This document shows, in pieces, positions 52,223 to 61,325 of a DNA stretch of 64,000 nt. Under the pieces are notes generated by a model. It was not told the DNA's origin. It did no database searches and saw only the letters and a program-made list of their open reading frames with translations. Each line of letters starts with the position of its first letter. Positions within the stretch are counted from its first letter, which is position 1. Source of the stretch: Streptacidiphilus jiangxiensis (lineage in GTDB: Bacteria; Actinomycetota; Actinomycetes; Streptomycetales; Streptomycetaceae); NCBI RefSeq assembly GCF_900109465.1, contig NZ_FOAZ01000012.1, forward strand, positions 186,001-250,000. Direction: 5' to 3'. The translations under genes were made by a program, and so were the position numbers.

Positions 52223-53632
52223 GTGCCGAATTTCGACGTCGCGTCCACCGCACCGCTGCACCCGCTGGCCAGGCAGGCCCTGCTCGCCGCGCTCGACGAG
52301 GGCTGGGCGGACCCGGCGCGGCTCTACCGTGACGCGCGCCAGGCCCGCCTGCTGCTGGACTCGGCCCGCGAGAGCCTCGCCGGCGACCTCGGCGTCCGTG
52401 CGGACGAGCTCGCCTTCACCGCGTCAGGAACGCAGGCGAACCATCTGGCGGTGCTCGGACTGCTCGCCGGAAATCACCGGAAAGGGCATCATCTCGTCCA
52501 TTCCGCCGTCGAACACTCCTCGGTGCTCCACGCGGCCGAGCGATTCGAGGCCGACGGCGGCTCCGTGACGGTCGTCCCCGTCGACGCCGGCGGCCGCGTC
52601 GCACTGGACGCGTTCGAGGACGCCCTCCACTCCCCCGGCACGGCCGTGGCCTGCCTCCAGTCGGCCAACCACGAGGTCGGCACCGTGCAGCCGGTCGTCC
52701 GGGCGGCGGAGCTGGCGGCGGAGGCGAACGTGCCGCTCTTCGTGGACGCCGCCCAGTCCGTCTCCTGGGGCCCCGTCGAGGGCCCCTGGTCGGCGCTGGC
52801 CGCCTCCGCGCACAAGTGGGGCGGTCCCGCCGGCGTCGGCGTCCTCGCGGTCCGCAAGGGCGTCCGCTACCGCAGCCCGCTTCCCGCGGACGAGCGGGAG
52901 GGCGGCCGCGTCCCCGGCTACGTCAACGTCCCCGCGATCGTCGCCGCGGCGGTCGCGCTGCGCGCCGCCCGCCAGGAGGCCGCGGCGGCGTCCGCACGAC
53001 TGCGGCCCCTGGTCCGCCTCCTGCACGAACGCGTCCCCGCGCTGGTCCCGGACGTCTCGGTGCTGGGCGACCCGGCGATCGACGACCCGAGCCGGCGGCT
53101 GCCGCACCTGCTGACGTTCTCCTGCCTGTACGTGGACGGCGAGTCGCTGCTGGGCGCCCTGGACCGGGCCGGCTTCGCGGTCTCCTCCGGCTCCTCCTGC
53201 ACCTCCAGCACCCTGACGCCGAGCCACGTGCTGGCCGCGATGGGGGCGCTGACGGAGGGGAACGTGCGCGTGTCGCTCGGGCGCGAGGCCACGCGGGAGC
53301 AGGTCGAGGAGTTCCTCCGGGTCCTGCCCGCGGCCGTCGCCGAGGTCCGGGCATCCCTGAACCCGACGGCTGCCAGCCACACCGCTCAGGGTGCCATCGT
53401 CGTGGACGTCCTCGGCACGCTGTGCCCCGTCCCGGTCATCGAGCTCGCGAAGGCCTTCGAGGGCGTCCCCGTGGGCGGCCTGGTCGCCGTGCTCAGCGAC
53501 GACGAGGTGGCGGCGGTCGACATCCCCGCCTGGTGCCACCTGCAGCATCAGTCCTACGAGGGAACGGCTCCGGCGAGTGAGTACCTCGCGGGAGCGCACG
53601 GAACCGCCTATCTGGTACGGCGGGAGGCATAG
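52223..53632 (+). CDS. Cysteine desulfurase fused to a TusA sulfurtransferase domain
   Basis: A 469-residue two-part protein. Residues 1-about 385 are an IscS/NifS-type PLP enzyme with SANHEVGTVQP, the PLP lysine K198 (SAHKWGG) and the catalytic cysteine C326 in VSSGSSCTSSTLTPSHVL. Residues about 392-469 are a TusA domain with the sulfur-carrying C401-P-V-P motif. Sulfur taken from cysteine could pass straight to TusA and on to tRNA thiolation, molybdopterin or Fe-S assembly. The fusion is known in streptomycete annotations. GTG 52223 has only a weak GTGGGG upstream. It ends two bases before repeat C. Confidence 0.92.
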   Translation: MPNFDVASTAPLHPLARQALLAALDEGWADPARLYRDARQARLLLDSARESLAGDLGVRADELAFTASGTQANHLAVLGLLAGNHRKGHHLVHSAVEHSSVLHAAERFEADGGSVTVVPVDAGGRVALDAFEDALHSPGTAVACLQSANHEVGTVQPVVRAAELAAEANVPLFVDAAQSVSWGPVEGPWSALAASAHKWGGPAGVGVLAVRKGVRYRSPLPADEREGGRVPGYVNVPAIVAAAVALRAARQEAAAASARLRPLVRLLHERVPALVPDVSVLGDPAIDDPSRRLPHLLTFSCLYVDGESLLGALDRAGFAVSSGSSCTSSTLTPSHVLAAMGALTEGNVRVSLGREATREQVEEFLRVLPAAVAEVRASLNPTAASHTAQGAIVVDVLGTLCPVPVIELAKAFEGVPVGGLVAVLSDDEVAAVDIPAWCHLQHQSYEGTAPASEYLAGAHGTAYLVRREA

Positions 53633-53634
53633 CA

Positions 53635-53763
53635 AGGGGCGCGAGGAACTGCGCGGGAAACCACCGGCGTGCGGACGGCCCTGCGCGTTGCGGACCATCC
53701 GCTCATCAGTGGCTGGTCGCGCCCGCGCGGCGGAGCCGCATATGGGCAGAGCCTCGCGCCCCT
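53635..53763. repeat. Palindromic intergenic repeat, copy C (composite)
   Basis: The left half (53635-53705) follows copies A and B, opening AGGGGCGCGAGGAACTGCGC and keeping CCACCGGCGTGCGGA and CCATCCG. The right half (53711-53763) differs, GGCTGGTCGCGCCCGCGCGG and GGAGCCGCAT, and ends GCCTCGCGCCCCT. Only the outer 12 bases pair perfectly. It looks like a hybrid of two repeat subtypes. It lies between the convergent desulfurase-TusA and kinase genes as a likely two-way terminator. Confidence 0.8.
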
Positions 53764-53773
53764 GACCGTGCGA

Positions 53774-54787
<1,014 letters not shown>

Positions 54788-54917
54788 CTACCGTACCGGC
54801 CGTCGCCGCCGACGACACGCCCGCGTTACCGCGAGGTAGGGCTGGCCGGGCGACCATCGGGGTTCTAGTGTCGACGGTGTGACCGCCATGTGATGCGAGT
54901 CACGAGGAGGCCCGGAG

Positions 54918-55136
54918 ATGATGCCCGAGCACAACCCCGTCCACGTTCCCGCATACCTGCGCGGTGAGGCGGATGTCGACACGCTGGCGGGTCTGGTGGA
55001 GCGCGGGCGCAGACTCGGCCGGTTCTGGCCGCAGCTCGCGGTGGAGCCCCCGAAGCACCCCGAGCCCCTGCGGCGGCACCCGGTGTTCCGGATCGGGGCC
55101 CGCGAAGCCCGCCTCTTCGGCGACGTCTCGGACTGA
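54918..55136 (+). CDS. Small hypothetical protein
   Basis: A 72-residue basic protein (opening MMPEHNPVHVPAYLRG). It is helical in the middle (DVDTLAGLVERGRRLGRFW) and Pro/Arg-rich after, without signal or domain. GAGGAGG precedes ATG 54918 with good spacing, and TAGTGT some 45 bases upstream could be a -10. The ribosome site and codon pattern favour a real gene. It is followed 81 bases later by a lipoprotein gene. Confidence 0.55.
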   Translation: MMPEHNPVHVPAYLRGEADVDTLAGLVERGRRLGRFWPQLAVEPPKHPEPLRRHPVFRIGAREARLFGDVSD

Positions 55137-55217
55137 GACGCAGCGCCCCGGGGAACCGGTCGGGCTCCCTCCGCGTCCCATGCACGCACTGCAAGGGACA
55201 GACCAGGAGGCCGCACC

Positions 55218-55790
55218 GTGCACACCCATCGTCGTACCCGCGTCCGCGTCCGCGTTCTCGGCGCGCTGGCCGTGCTGGCGGTAGGCGCCGCCGGGCTGAC
55301 CGCCTGCTCCTCCGGCTCGGTGGCGACCGGCACGCCGGCGAGCAGCGTGGCGAGCGGGTCCCCGTCCGGCGGGATCACCCCCGGCGGACCGATCCTGCAC
55401 CCGTCGCCGACCTCGCCGACCTCGCCGACCTCGCCGACCGGCACGGCCTCGCACCCGGCGCCGGGCCACGGCGTCCCCGTCTCCGGCTACAGCACCCGCG
55501 GCACGGAGCTGACCGTCTACTACTTCGCCGGCGTCTGCGACAAGTACGGCGTGACGGCGGACCAGTCGCAGCCGGGCGAGGTGCGGGTCACCGTGGTGGT
55601 CACCCAGCACGCGCCGGTCGGGCAGATGTGCCCGCAGGTGATCACCGCCCAGCACGCCACCGTGGACCTGGGGCAGCCCCTGGGCGGCCGCAAGGTGATC
55701 GACACCAGCAACGGCCAGCCGGTGCCGGTGTCGACCGGCAACACCTACTCCGGGATGGAGTCCCACGGCCCGGTCGGCAACCAGAACTGA
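55218..55790 (+). CDS. Secreted lipoprotein of unknown function
   Basis: A 190-residue lipoprotein: Arg-rich start, hydrophobic helix and lipobox LTAC (C30). Residues 35-90 are a Ser/Thr/Pro/Gly-rich spacer with four SPT repeats, which may span the wall or be O-glycosylated. The C-terminal domain (about 90-190) has two Cys (VCDKYG, QMCPQV), probably a disulfide, and no recognised family. GTG 55218 follows AGGAGG by seven bases. A near-perfect terminator lies after it. Confidence 0.82.
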   Translation: MHTHRRTRVRVRVLGALAVLAVGAAGLTACSSGSVATGTPASSVASGSPSGGITPGGPILHPSPTSPTSPTSPTGTASHPAPGHGVPVSGYSTRGTELTVYYFAGVCDKYGVTADQSQPGEVRVTVVVTQHAPVGQMCPQVITAQHATVDLGQPLGGRKVIDTSNGQPVPVSTGNTYSGMESHGPVGNQN

Positions 55791-55798
55791 GCCAGGAC

Positions 55799-55837
55799 AA
55801 CGACGACGCCCCGGCCGTCGGCCGGGGCGTCGTCGTT
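55799..55837. terminator. Bidirectional terminator between the lipoprotein and erpA genes
   Basis: A perfect 18-bp stem (arms 55799-55816 and 55820-55837, AACGACGACGCCCCGGCC and its complement) with a 3-base loop GTC. It sits nine bases past the lipoprotein stop and 18 bases past the erpA stop, serving both strands. Confidence 0.93.
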
Positions 55838-55854
55838 CACGCGGGCGCGGGCGC

Positions 55855-56208
55855 TCAGCTGAAGGAGTCGCCGCAGGCGCAGGAGCCGGTCGCGTTCGGG
55901 TTGTCGATGGTGAAGCCCTGCTTCTCGATCGTGTCCACGAAGTCGACGGTGGCGCCGGAGAGGTACGGGGCGCTCATACGGTCGGTGACGACGTTCACGC
56001 CGTCGAAGTCGGCCACGACGTCGCCGTCGAGCGAGCGCTCGTCGAAGAAGAGCTGGTAGCGCAGGCCCGAGCAGCCGCCGGGCTGCACGGCGACGCGCAG
56101 CGCGAGGTCGTCGCGGCCTTCCTGCTCCAGCAGGCTCTTGACCTTCGCCGCGGCGGTGTCGGTGAGGATGATCCCGCTCTCGACGGTGGTCTCGTCCTGG
56201 ACGGTCAT
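55855..56208 (-). CDS. erpA: Iron-sulfur cluster insertion protein (ErpA/HesB type)
   Basis: A 117-residue A-type carrier that gives Fe-S clusters to target proteins. The three conserved cysteines are in QPGGCSGLRYQLFF and the C-terminal SCACGDSF. The start is ATG 56208 with GGGAG seven bases upstream; it overlaps the PadR gene stop as ATGA. The same protein (Rv2204c) closes the mycobacterial cta neighbourhood. It could serve the Rieske protein and other respiratory Fe-S enzymes. Confidence 0.93.
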   Translation of the reverse strand: MTVQDETTVESGIILTDTAAAKVKSLLEQEGRDDLALRVAVQPGGCSGLRYQLFFDERSLDGDVVADFDGVNVVTDRMSAPYLSGATVDFVDTIEKQGFTIDNPNATGSCACGDSFS

Positions 56209-56852
56209 CTGCTTACTCCCGGGTTTGACGACGTACTTCCACCGGCGGAAACCGCCGACGCCCCGGAGGTATTCCGGGAAAGGTCCGTAGCGTCCATGCT
56301 CGCACACTCGGCACCACGCATCACCGCTGCGTTCGCCACATCAGCCAGCCGCGCCTCGGCGCTGTCCACGATGGCCAGATCGGCCTTGGTGTGCGCGACC
56401 GCGGCGTCGATCAGCAGCGCGACCAGCGGCTCCTCGCCACGCTCGCGCCGCAACCGGGTGAGCGCGCCGATCTCGGCGAGGTAGGTCTCGCGCTGCGCGG
56501 CGACGAGCGCCGCCAGGGACTGCGGGCCGAGCCGGGCGGCGCCGAGCAGCTTGAGGAAGAGCTCGTCGCGGAAGCCGGAGGTGCGCACCCACGGACTGGT
56601 GGCCCACTCCTCCAGCTCCTGCCGGCCCTGCCCGGTGAGCTGGTAGGCGTTCTTGTCGGGCCGGTCGGACTGCGCCACATGGACCCGGGTGACGTGGCCG
56701 TCGCGGACGAGGCGGTCCAGTACCTGGTAGAGGTGCCCGATGTTCAGGCCACCCCACTGCGGGCCGATGGCCTCCTCGAAGCGTCCCTTGAGCTCGTAGC
56801 CGTGGCTGGGGCCGTCGGCCAGCAGCGCCAGCACCGCGTGGTGAAGCGGCAT
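56205..56852 (-). CDS. PadR-family transcriptional regulator with C-terminal extension
   Basis: A 215-residue regulator. The winged helix (about 1-90, VLALLADGPSHGYELKGRF, NIGHLYQVLDRLVRDGHV) and C-terminal helical dimerisation part (about 95-175) are typical of PadR. A further 40 residues, Ser/Gly/Asn-rich and low in complexity, run to a stop inside the erpA start (ATGA). AGGAGG precedes ATG 56852. It likely represses the divergent ABC exporter and itself via the repeat at 56869-56898. Readthrough into erpA would tie Fe-S supply to this promoter. Confidence 0.9.
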   Translation of the reverse strand: MPLHHAVLALLADGPSHGYELKGRFEEAIGPQWGGLNIGHLYQVLDRLVRDGHVTRVHVAQSDRPDKNAYQLTGQGRQELEEWATSPWVRTSGFRDELFLKLLGAARLGPQSLAALVAAQRETYLAEIGALTRLRRERGEEPLVALLIDAAVAHTKADLAIVDSAEARLADVANAAVMRGAECASMDATDLSRNTSGASAVSAGGSTSSNPGVSR

Positions 56853-56868
56853 TTACACACCTCCTAGC

Positions 56869-56898
56869 TTGTGACAATGTACTCCTGCATTGTCACAA
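56869..56898. promoter_or_regulatory. Perfect 11+11 inverted repeat, probable PadR operator
   Basis: TTGTGACAATG (56869-56879) and CATTGTCACAA (56888-56898) are perfect inverse copies around TACTCCTG. The inner part resembles the ATGT-N8-ACAT core bound by PadR proteins. It lies in the 88-base gap between padR and the ABC genes, so one bound dimer or tetramer could shut both promoters. Confidence 0.85.
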
Positions 56899-56940
56899 TG
56901 CATGGCCGTGCACGGGGTGAGCCAGGGCAAGGGGGAGCAG

Positions 56941-57639
56941 ATGCCGATCGGTCTGCGCGGCGTCAGCCGCGGCTATCCGGGGCTGACCGCGCTCGACGCG
57001 GTGGACCTGGAGATCGCGGACGGCACCGCCGTCGCCCTGACCGGGCCCTCCGGCGCCGGCAAGTCCACGGTGCTGCACCTGCTCGGCGGGATGGACACCC
57101 CCACCGCCGGCTCCGTCGAGATCGACGGAAAGCCGCTGACGGCCAAGGACCTGGACGCGCACCGGCGCCGGGTCGGCTTCGTCTTCCAGCGCTTCCACCT
57201 GCTGCCCGCGCTGACCGTGCTGGACAACGTGCTCGCACCGGTACTGCCGCGCCGGGTGGACTACGACCGCCGGGCCAGGGCGGCAGAGGTGCTGGAGGCG
57301 GTGGGCCTCGCCGCCCGGGCGCAGGCGCTGCCGGCCGAGCTCTCCGGCGGCCAGCAGCAGCGCGTCGCCATCGCCCGCGCCCTGGTCGCGCGCCCCCGAC
57401 TGCTTCTCGCCGACGAGCCCACCGGCAACCTCGACAGCGTCACCGGCCGCGAGATCGTCGAGCTGCTGCTCTCGCTGCGCGAGCGCTACGGCACCACGCT
57501 GGTCCTGGCCACCCACGACGCCGAGGTCGCGGCGAGCTGCGACCGGGTGCTGCGGCTGCAGGACGGCCGGATCACCGCCGACACCACGATCGAGCCCGCC
57601 GGCGACGTGCTCGACCGGCTCGGAGGGCTGCGGCCGTGA
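56941..57639 (+). CDS. ABC transporter ATP-binding protein (MacB/LolD type)
   Basis: A 232-residue ATPase with Walker [11 protein letters not shown]-loop VFQRFHLLP, signature LSGGQQQR and Walker [14 protein letters not shown]. This subclass pairs with FtsX-like permeases. ATG 56941 gives the usual start [17 protein letters not shown] 56902 and a TTG inside the operator are less likely. The stop overlaps the permease start as GTGA (57636-57639). It probably powers export or mechanical work on a peptide, lipid or drug. Confidence 0.92.
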   Translation: MPIGLRGVSRGYPGLTALDAVDLEIADGTAVALTGPSGAGKSTVLHLLGGMDTPTAGSVEIDGKPLTAKDLDAHRRRVGFVFQRFHLLPALTVLDNVLAPVLPRRVDYDRRARAAEVLEAVGLAARAQALPAELSGGQQQRVAIARALVARPRLLLADEPTGNLDSVTGREIVELLLSLRERYGTTLVLATHDAEVAASCDRVLRLQDGRITADTTIEPAGDVLDRLGGLRP

Positions 57640-60428
57640 TCACGATCATCCTCGCCCAGCTGCGCCGCCGACGGGGCCGCGCGCTCGCCCTGGCCGCCGG
57701 CATCCTGGTCGCCGCCACCAGCTTCTCGCTGCTGACCGCGGCGGTGACCACCAGCCGCGCCGAGACCGTGGGCACGGTCTCCGCCAACGCCCGCTCCGCC
57801 TACGACCTGCTGGTCCGCCCGCCGGGCACGCGCACCGCACTGGAACGGCAGCGCGGCCTGGTCGAGGCGGACTTCCTGTCCGGCGTCTTCGGCGGCATCA
57901 CCCTGGCCCAGTACCACCGGATCGCGGGCCTGGCCGGGGTGGACACGGCCGCGCCGGTCGCCAACCTCGGCTACCTCACGGTCAACAGCCACCTGCGGCT
58001 CGACCTGACCGGCCTGCTCGCCCCGGGCGTGCGCAACCAGCTGCTCCGCGTCCGCCCGGTGCTGACCGCCGGACCGAACCGGTTCACCCTGGCCGACCAG
58101 TACCTCTACGTCACCCGCGACCCGCTCACCGACGTCGACGCCCGCCCCCGGGGCGGCATCGAGCCGTCCGTCCAGGTGCAGCGGACCGCCACCGGCGAGC
58201 GGCCGGTGTGCTGGTACTACGACGAGGACTCCGCCGGGGTGCCCAGCACCGGCCCGTTCAGCCAGTGGGACCCGGCGGCCCAGGAGGGCACCTCCGGCAC
58301 CCCGTTCACGATGCCCGCGCGGACCATGCTGAGCTGCGCCTCCGCGGGCGGCCGGACCTACGCGGACCTGCCGGTCGCCTTCCCGGTGATGCTCTCCGCG
58401 ATCGACCCGGCCGCCGAGGCCCGGCTGGTCGGCCTGGACCGGGCGGTCACCTCCGGCCGGATGCTGCGCAGCACGGACCGGCCCACCGACGTCACCCAGG
58501 GCCCGGAGACCCTCGCCCGGGTGCCGGTGCTGCTGAGCGACCACGCGCAGAGCGCCGGCACCGTCTCCGCCACCGTCCAGCGCCTCGCCGCGGGTGACCC
58601 GGCCGCCCTGCCCGGCCGGCTCTCCTCCCCCGGCGCCCGTGCCTTCGTGGACGGCCTCGGCGGCACCACCGCGGGCACCCTCCGCGTCGATCTCGACACG
58701 GCCTTCCGCACCCTCGGCGCCGACGCCCCGTTCAGCTCCGGCACCTACTGGACCGTCGGGCCCGTCACCTACCGGGCCAGCGCCTCCGGCGACCTGGAGG
58801 CCGTGCCACGCGGCGCCCAGCCGCTGTCGACCTGGCGCGGCGGCGCCGAGCAGGGCTGGATCCGCGACGTGCCCGAGGAGAACACCGGCACCCAGTTCCG
58901 CGCCGTCACCGCCCGGGCCGAGGTCGGCTGCGCGGGCATCGAGGGCACCTGCACCGACGGCTCCGGCACGCCGACACCCGTCCTCGACTTCGTCGGCCGC
59001 TACGACAGCGCCGAGCTGGACCGGTTCTCCACGCTCAGCGGCGTCCCGCTGGACACCTACCAGTCCCCCGCCGTCACCGGGGCCGACGCCGCGAGCCGGG
59101 CCGCGCTCGGCGGCAAGCCGCTGCTGCCCGACCGCAACCTCGGCGGCTTCCTCAGTCAGCCGCCGACGCTGCTGACCACGCTCGACTCCGTCGGCGCGTT
59201 CTTCGCCAGCCGGCTCGTGCCGACCCCGCAGGCCGCCGCGCCGATCAGCGCCGTCCGGATCCGGGTCGCGGGCGTGACCGGTGTCGACGCCGCGTCGCGG
59301 GCCCGGGTGAACGCCGTCGCCGCGGCGATCCGCGCCGCCTACCCGGACCTGGTCGTGGACGTCACCGCCGGCAGCTCGCCCGCGCCGCAGACCATCGCGC
59401 TGCCCGGTGGCCTGCGGGTCAGCGAGGGCTGGACCGACAAGGGCGTGGCGCTGCGGATCATGTCCGCCGTCGACACCAAGAGCGCGGTGCTGTTCGTGCT
59501 GGTGCTGGTGGTCTGCGCGCTCTTCCTCGGACAGTCGGCCCTCGCCTCGGTGCGGGCCCGGCGCGGCGAGATCGGCACGCTGCGCTGCGTCGGCTGGAGC
59601 ACCGGCGAGGTGTTCCGGCTGATCCTGGGCGAACTGCTGCTGATCGGCACCGTCGCGGGCGCGGCCGGGGCGCTGCTGGCCTACCTGCTGGCCGTCGGGT
59701 TCGGTCTGCACGCCTCCGCCGCCAAGGCCGCGCTGGTCCTGCCGACGGCGGTGCTGCTCGCCCTGGCCGCCGGGCTGCCGCCGGCCTGGCGGGCGACCCG
59801 GCTGGGACCGCTGGACGCCGTCCACGCGCCGGTCGTGGCCGCCCGGCGGGCCCGACCGGTGAGGTCCGTGCGCGGACTGGCGCTGCGCAACCTGATCCGG
59901 GTGCCCGGACGCAGTCTCCTCGGCGCCTGCGGGCTCGCCCTCGGCGTCGCGGCGTTCACCGTGCTGCTCGGGGTCACCCTGGCCTTCCGCGGCGAGGTGG
60001 CCGGCTCACTGCTCGGCGACGCGGTCGTGGCACAGGCCCGTGGCGTCGACTACGCGAGTGTCGTGCTCTCGCTGCTGCTGGGCGCCGCGGGCGCGGTCGA
60101 CGTGCTGGTGCTCGCGCAGCGCGAACGCGCGGCGGACCTGGCCGTGCTGCGCGCCTGCGGCTGGAGCGGCGGGGAGCTGTCGCGGCTGGCGCTGCTGGAG
60201 GGCGTCTGGCTCGCCGCGTTCGGCGGCCTGCTCGGGGCGGGCGCCGGTCTCGGCACCCTGGCCCTGCTCGGACGCGGCCTGCTCGACGGCGGCCGGGCCG
60301 TCGGCCTCGGCGCGGCGGGCCTGCTCGCGGCCGGCGCCGGGGTGGTGCTGGTCTGCGCCGCCCTCGCCGTCCCGGCCCGGGCTCTGGGCCGCCTCGCCCC
60401 GGCCCGGCTGCTGGCCACGGACGGCTGA
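57636..60428 (+). CDS. FtsX-like ABC transporter permease
   Basis: A 930-residue permease. One N-terminal helix (about 15-38) is followed by a large outside region (about 45-605) with no known domain. Then come two FtsX modules of three or four helices each (about 610-730 and 745-925), with cytoplasmic motifs RRGEIGTLRCVGWS and ERAADLAVLRACGWSGGEL. It acts with the ATPase to form a MacB/YknYZ-like machine, possibly for peptide antibiotic resistance or lipid release. The GTG start is coupled to the ATPase stop. Likely repressed by PadR. Confidence 0.9.
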   Translation: MITIILAQLRRRRGRALALAAGILVAATSFSLLTAAVTTSRAETVGTVSANARSAYDLLVRPPGTRTALERQRGLVEADFLSGVFGGITLAQYHRIAGLAGVDTAAPVANLGYLTVNSHLRLDLTGLLAPGVRNQLLRVRPVLTAGPNRFTLADQYLYVTRDPLTDVDARPRGGIEPSVQVQRTATGERPVCWYYDEDSAGVPSTGPFSQWDPAAQEGTSGTPFTMPARTMLSCASAGGRTYADLPVAFPVMLSAIDPAAEARLVGLDRAVTSGRMLRSTDRPTDVTQGPETLARVPVLLSDHAQSAGTVSATVQRLAAGDPAALPGRLSSPGARAFVDGLGGTTAGTLRVDLDTAFRTLGADAPFSSGTYWTVGPVTYRASASGDLEAVPRGAQPLSTWRGGAEQGWIRDVPEENTGTQFRAVTARAEVGCAGIEGTCTDGSGTPTPVLDFVGRYDSAELDRFSTLSGVPLDTYQSPAVTGADAASRAALGGKPLLPDRNLGGFLSQPPTLLTTLDSVGAFFASRLVPTPQAAAPISAVRIRVAGVTGVDAASRARVNAVAAAIRAAYPDLVVDVTAGSSPAPQTIALPGGLRVSEGWTDKGVALRIMSAVDTKSAVLFVLVLVVCALFLGQSALASVRARRGEIGTLRCVGWSTGEVFRLILGELLLIGTVAGAAGALLAYLLAVGFGLHASAAKAALVLPTAVLLALAAGLPPAWRATRLGPLDAVHAPVVAARRARPVRSVRGLALRNLIRVPGRSLLGACGLALGVAAFTVLLGVTLAFRGEVAGSLLGDAVVAQARGVDYASVVLSLLLGAAGAVDVLVLAQRERAADLAVLRACGWSGGELSRLALLEGVWLAAFGGLLGAGAGLGTLALLGRGLLDGGRAVGLGAAGLLAAGAGVVLVCAALAVPARALGRLAPARLLATDG

Positions 60429-60460
60429 CAAGCCCGGACGCTGCTGCCAGGATCGGGCAC

Positions 60461-61309
60461 GTGCTGCTGCGACCCGTCCACGACTCCGCCGCCGACACCG
60501 CCGCCGTGCGGGCGATCGACGCCGCCGCGTTCGACCGGACGCTGGAGGGCCGCGAGGCCGCCCGCGCGGACGTGCGGACCAGACGCCTGGCCGGCGCCGA
60601 CCAGGCCGGCTGCTGGTTCGCCGAGGAGGACGGGCAGGCCCTGGGCGTCGCGCTGTCGCTGCGACGCGAGGGGCTGTGGGGGCTGGCCCTGCTCGCGGTG
60701 CGTCCCGAGGCGCAGGGCAAGGGCGTCGGCCGCACCCTGCTCGACCACGCGCTCACCCACGCCCACGGCTGCCTGCGCGGCATGATCGTCGCCTCCGCGG
60801 ACCCGCGGGCGGCCCGCCGCTACCACGGCGCGGGCTTCAGGCTCCACCCCACCATGGCGCTGACGGGCCGGGTCGACCGCGCCGGCCTGCCCGGTACCGG
60901 CGGCATCGCGATACACCTCGGCGACGCCACCCACTTCGACCTGCTGGACTCCGTCGACCGCCGCTGCCGCGGCGCCGCACACGGCGAGGACCACCTCGCA
61001 CTGCTGCGCACCAGCGACGAACTGCTGGTCGCGGACACCCTCGCCGGCTCCGGCTACTGCTACCGCCTGGGCGGCCGGGTGATGCTGCTGGCCGCCACCT
61101 CGCGCCGGGTCGCCTCCGCGCTGCTGACGCAGACGCTGGCCCGGATCCCCGACGCGGAGACGGCGGACGTGCGCACCGTGACGGCCGAGCAGGACTGGGC
61201 CGTGGACGTGGCCATGGCCGCCGGGCTCACCCCCGAGACCCGCGGCTGGCTGGCCCTGCGCGGCATGAAGCCCCCGACGCACTACCTGCCGTCGGGGGCC
61301 TACCTGTGA
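60461..61309 (+). CDS. GNAT-family N-acetyltransferase (tandem domains)
   Basis: A 282-residue acetyltransferase. The first GNAT domain (about 1-140) has the acetyl-CoA motif VRPEAQGKGVGRTLL. The second half (about 145-282) is a weaker GNAT-like fold without a clear pyrophosphate loop, a pattern seen in tandem GNAT enzymes. The GTG start lies 32 bases after the permease stop, with AGGA nine bases upstream, so it may be in the ABC operon. The acceptor (small molecule, peptide or the exporter's substrate) is unknown. Confidence 0.85.
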   Translation: MLLRPVHDSAADTAAVRAIDAAAFDRTLEGREAARADVRTRRLAGADQAGCWFAEEDGQALGVALSLRREGLWGLALLAVRPEAQGKGVGRTLLDHALTHAHGCLRGMIVASADPRAARRYHGAGFRLHPTMALTGRVDRAGLPGTGGIAIHLGDATHFDLLDSVDRRCRGAAHGEDHLALLRTSDELLVADTLAGSGYCYRLGGRVMLLAATSRRVASALLTQTLARIPDAETADVRTVTAEQDWAVDVAMAAGLTPETRGWLALRGMKPPTHYLPSGAYL

Positions 61310-61325
61310 CCGTTCCGGGAACGGC

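Noticed and set aside
56869-56898. Possible Rex (redox) operator because of TTGTGA...TCACAA
   Set aside because: Rex sites have a short spacer (TTGTGAAN4TTCACAA); here 18 bases separate the hexamers and a PadR gene lies next to the site.
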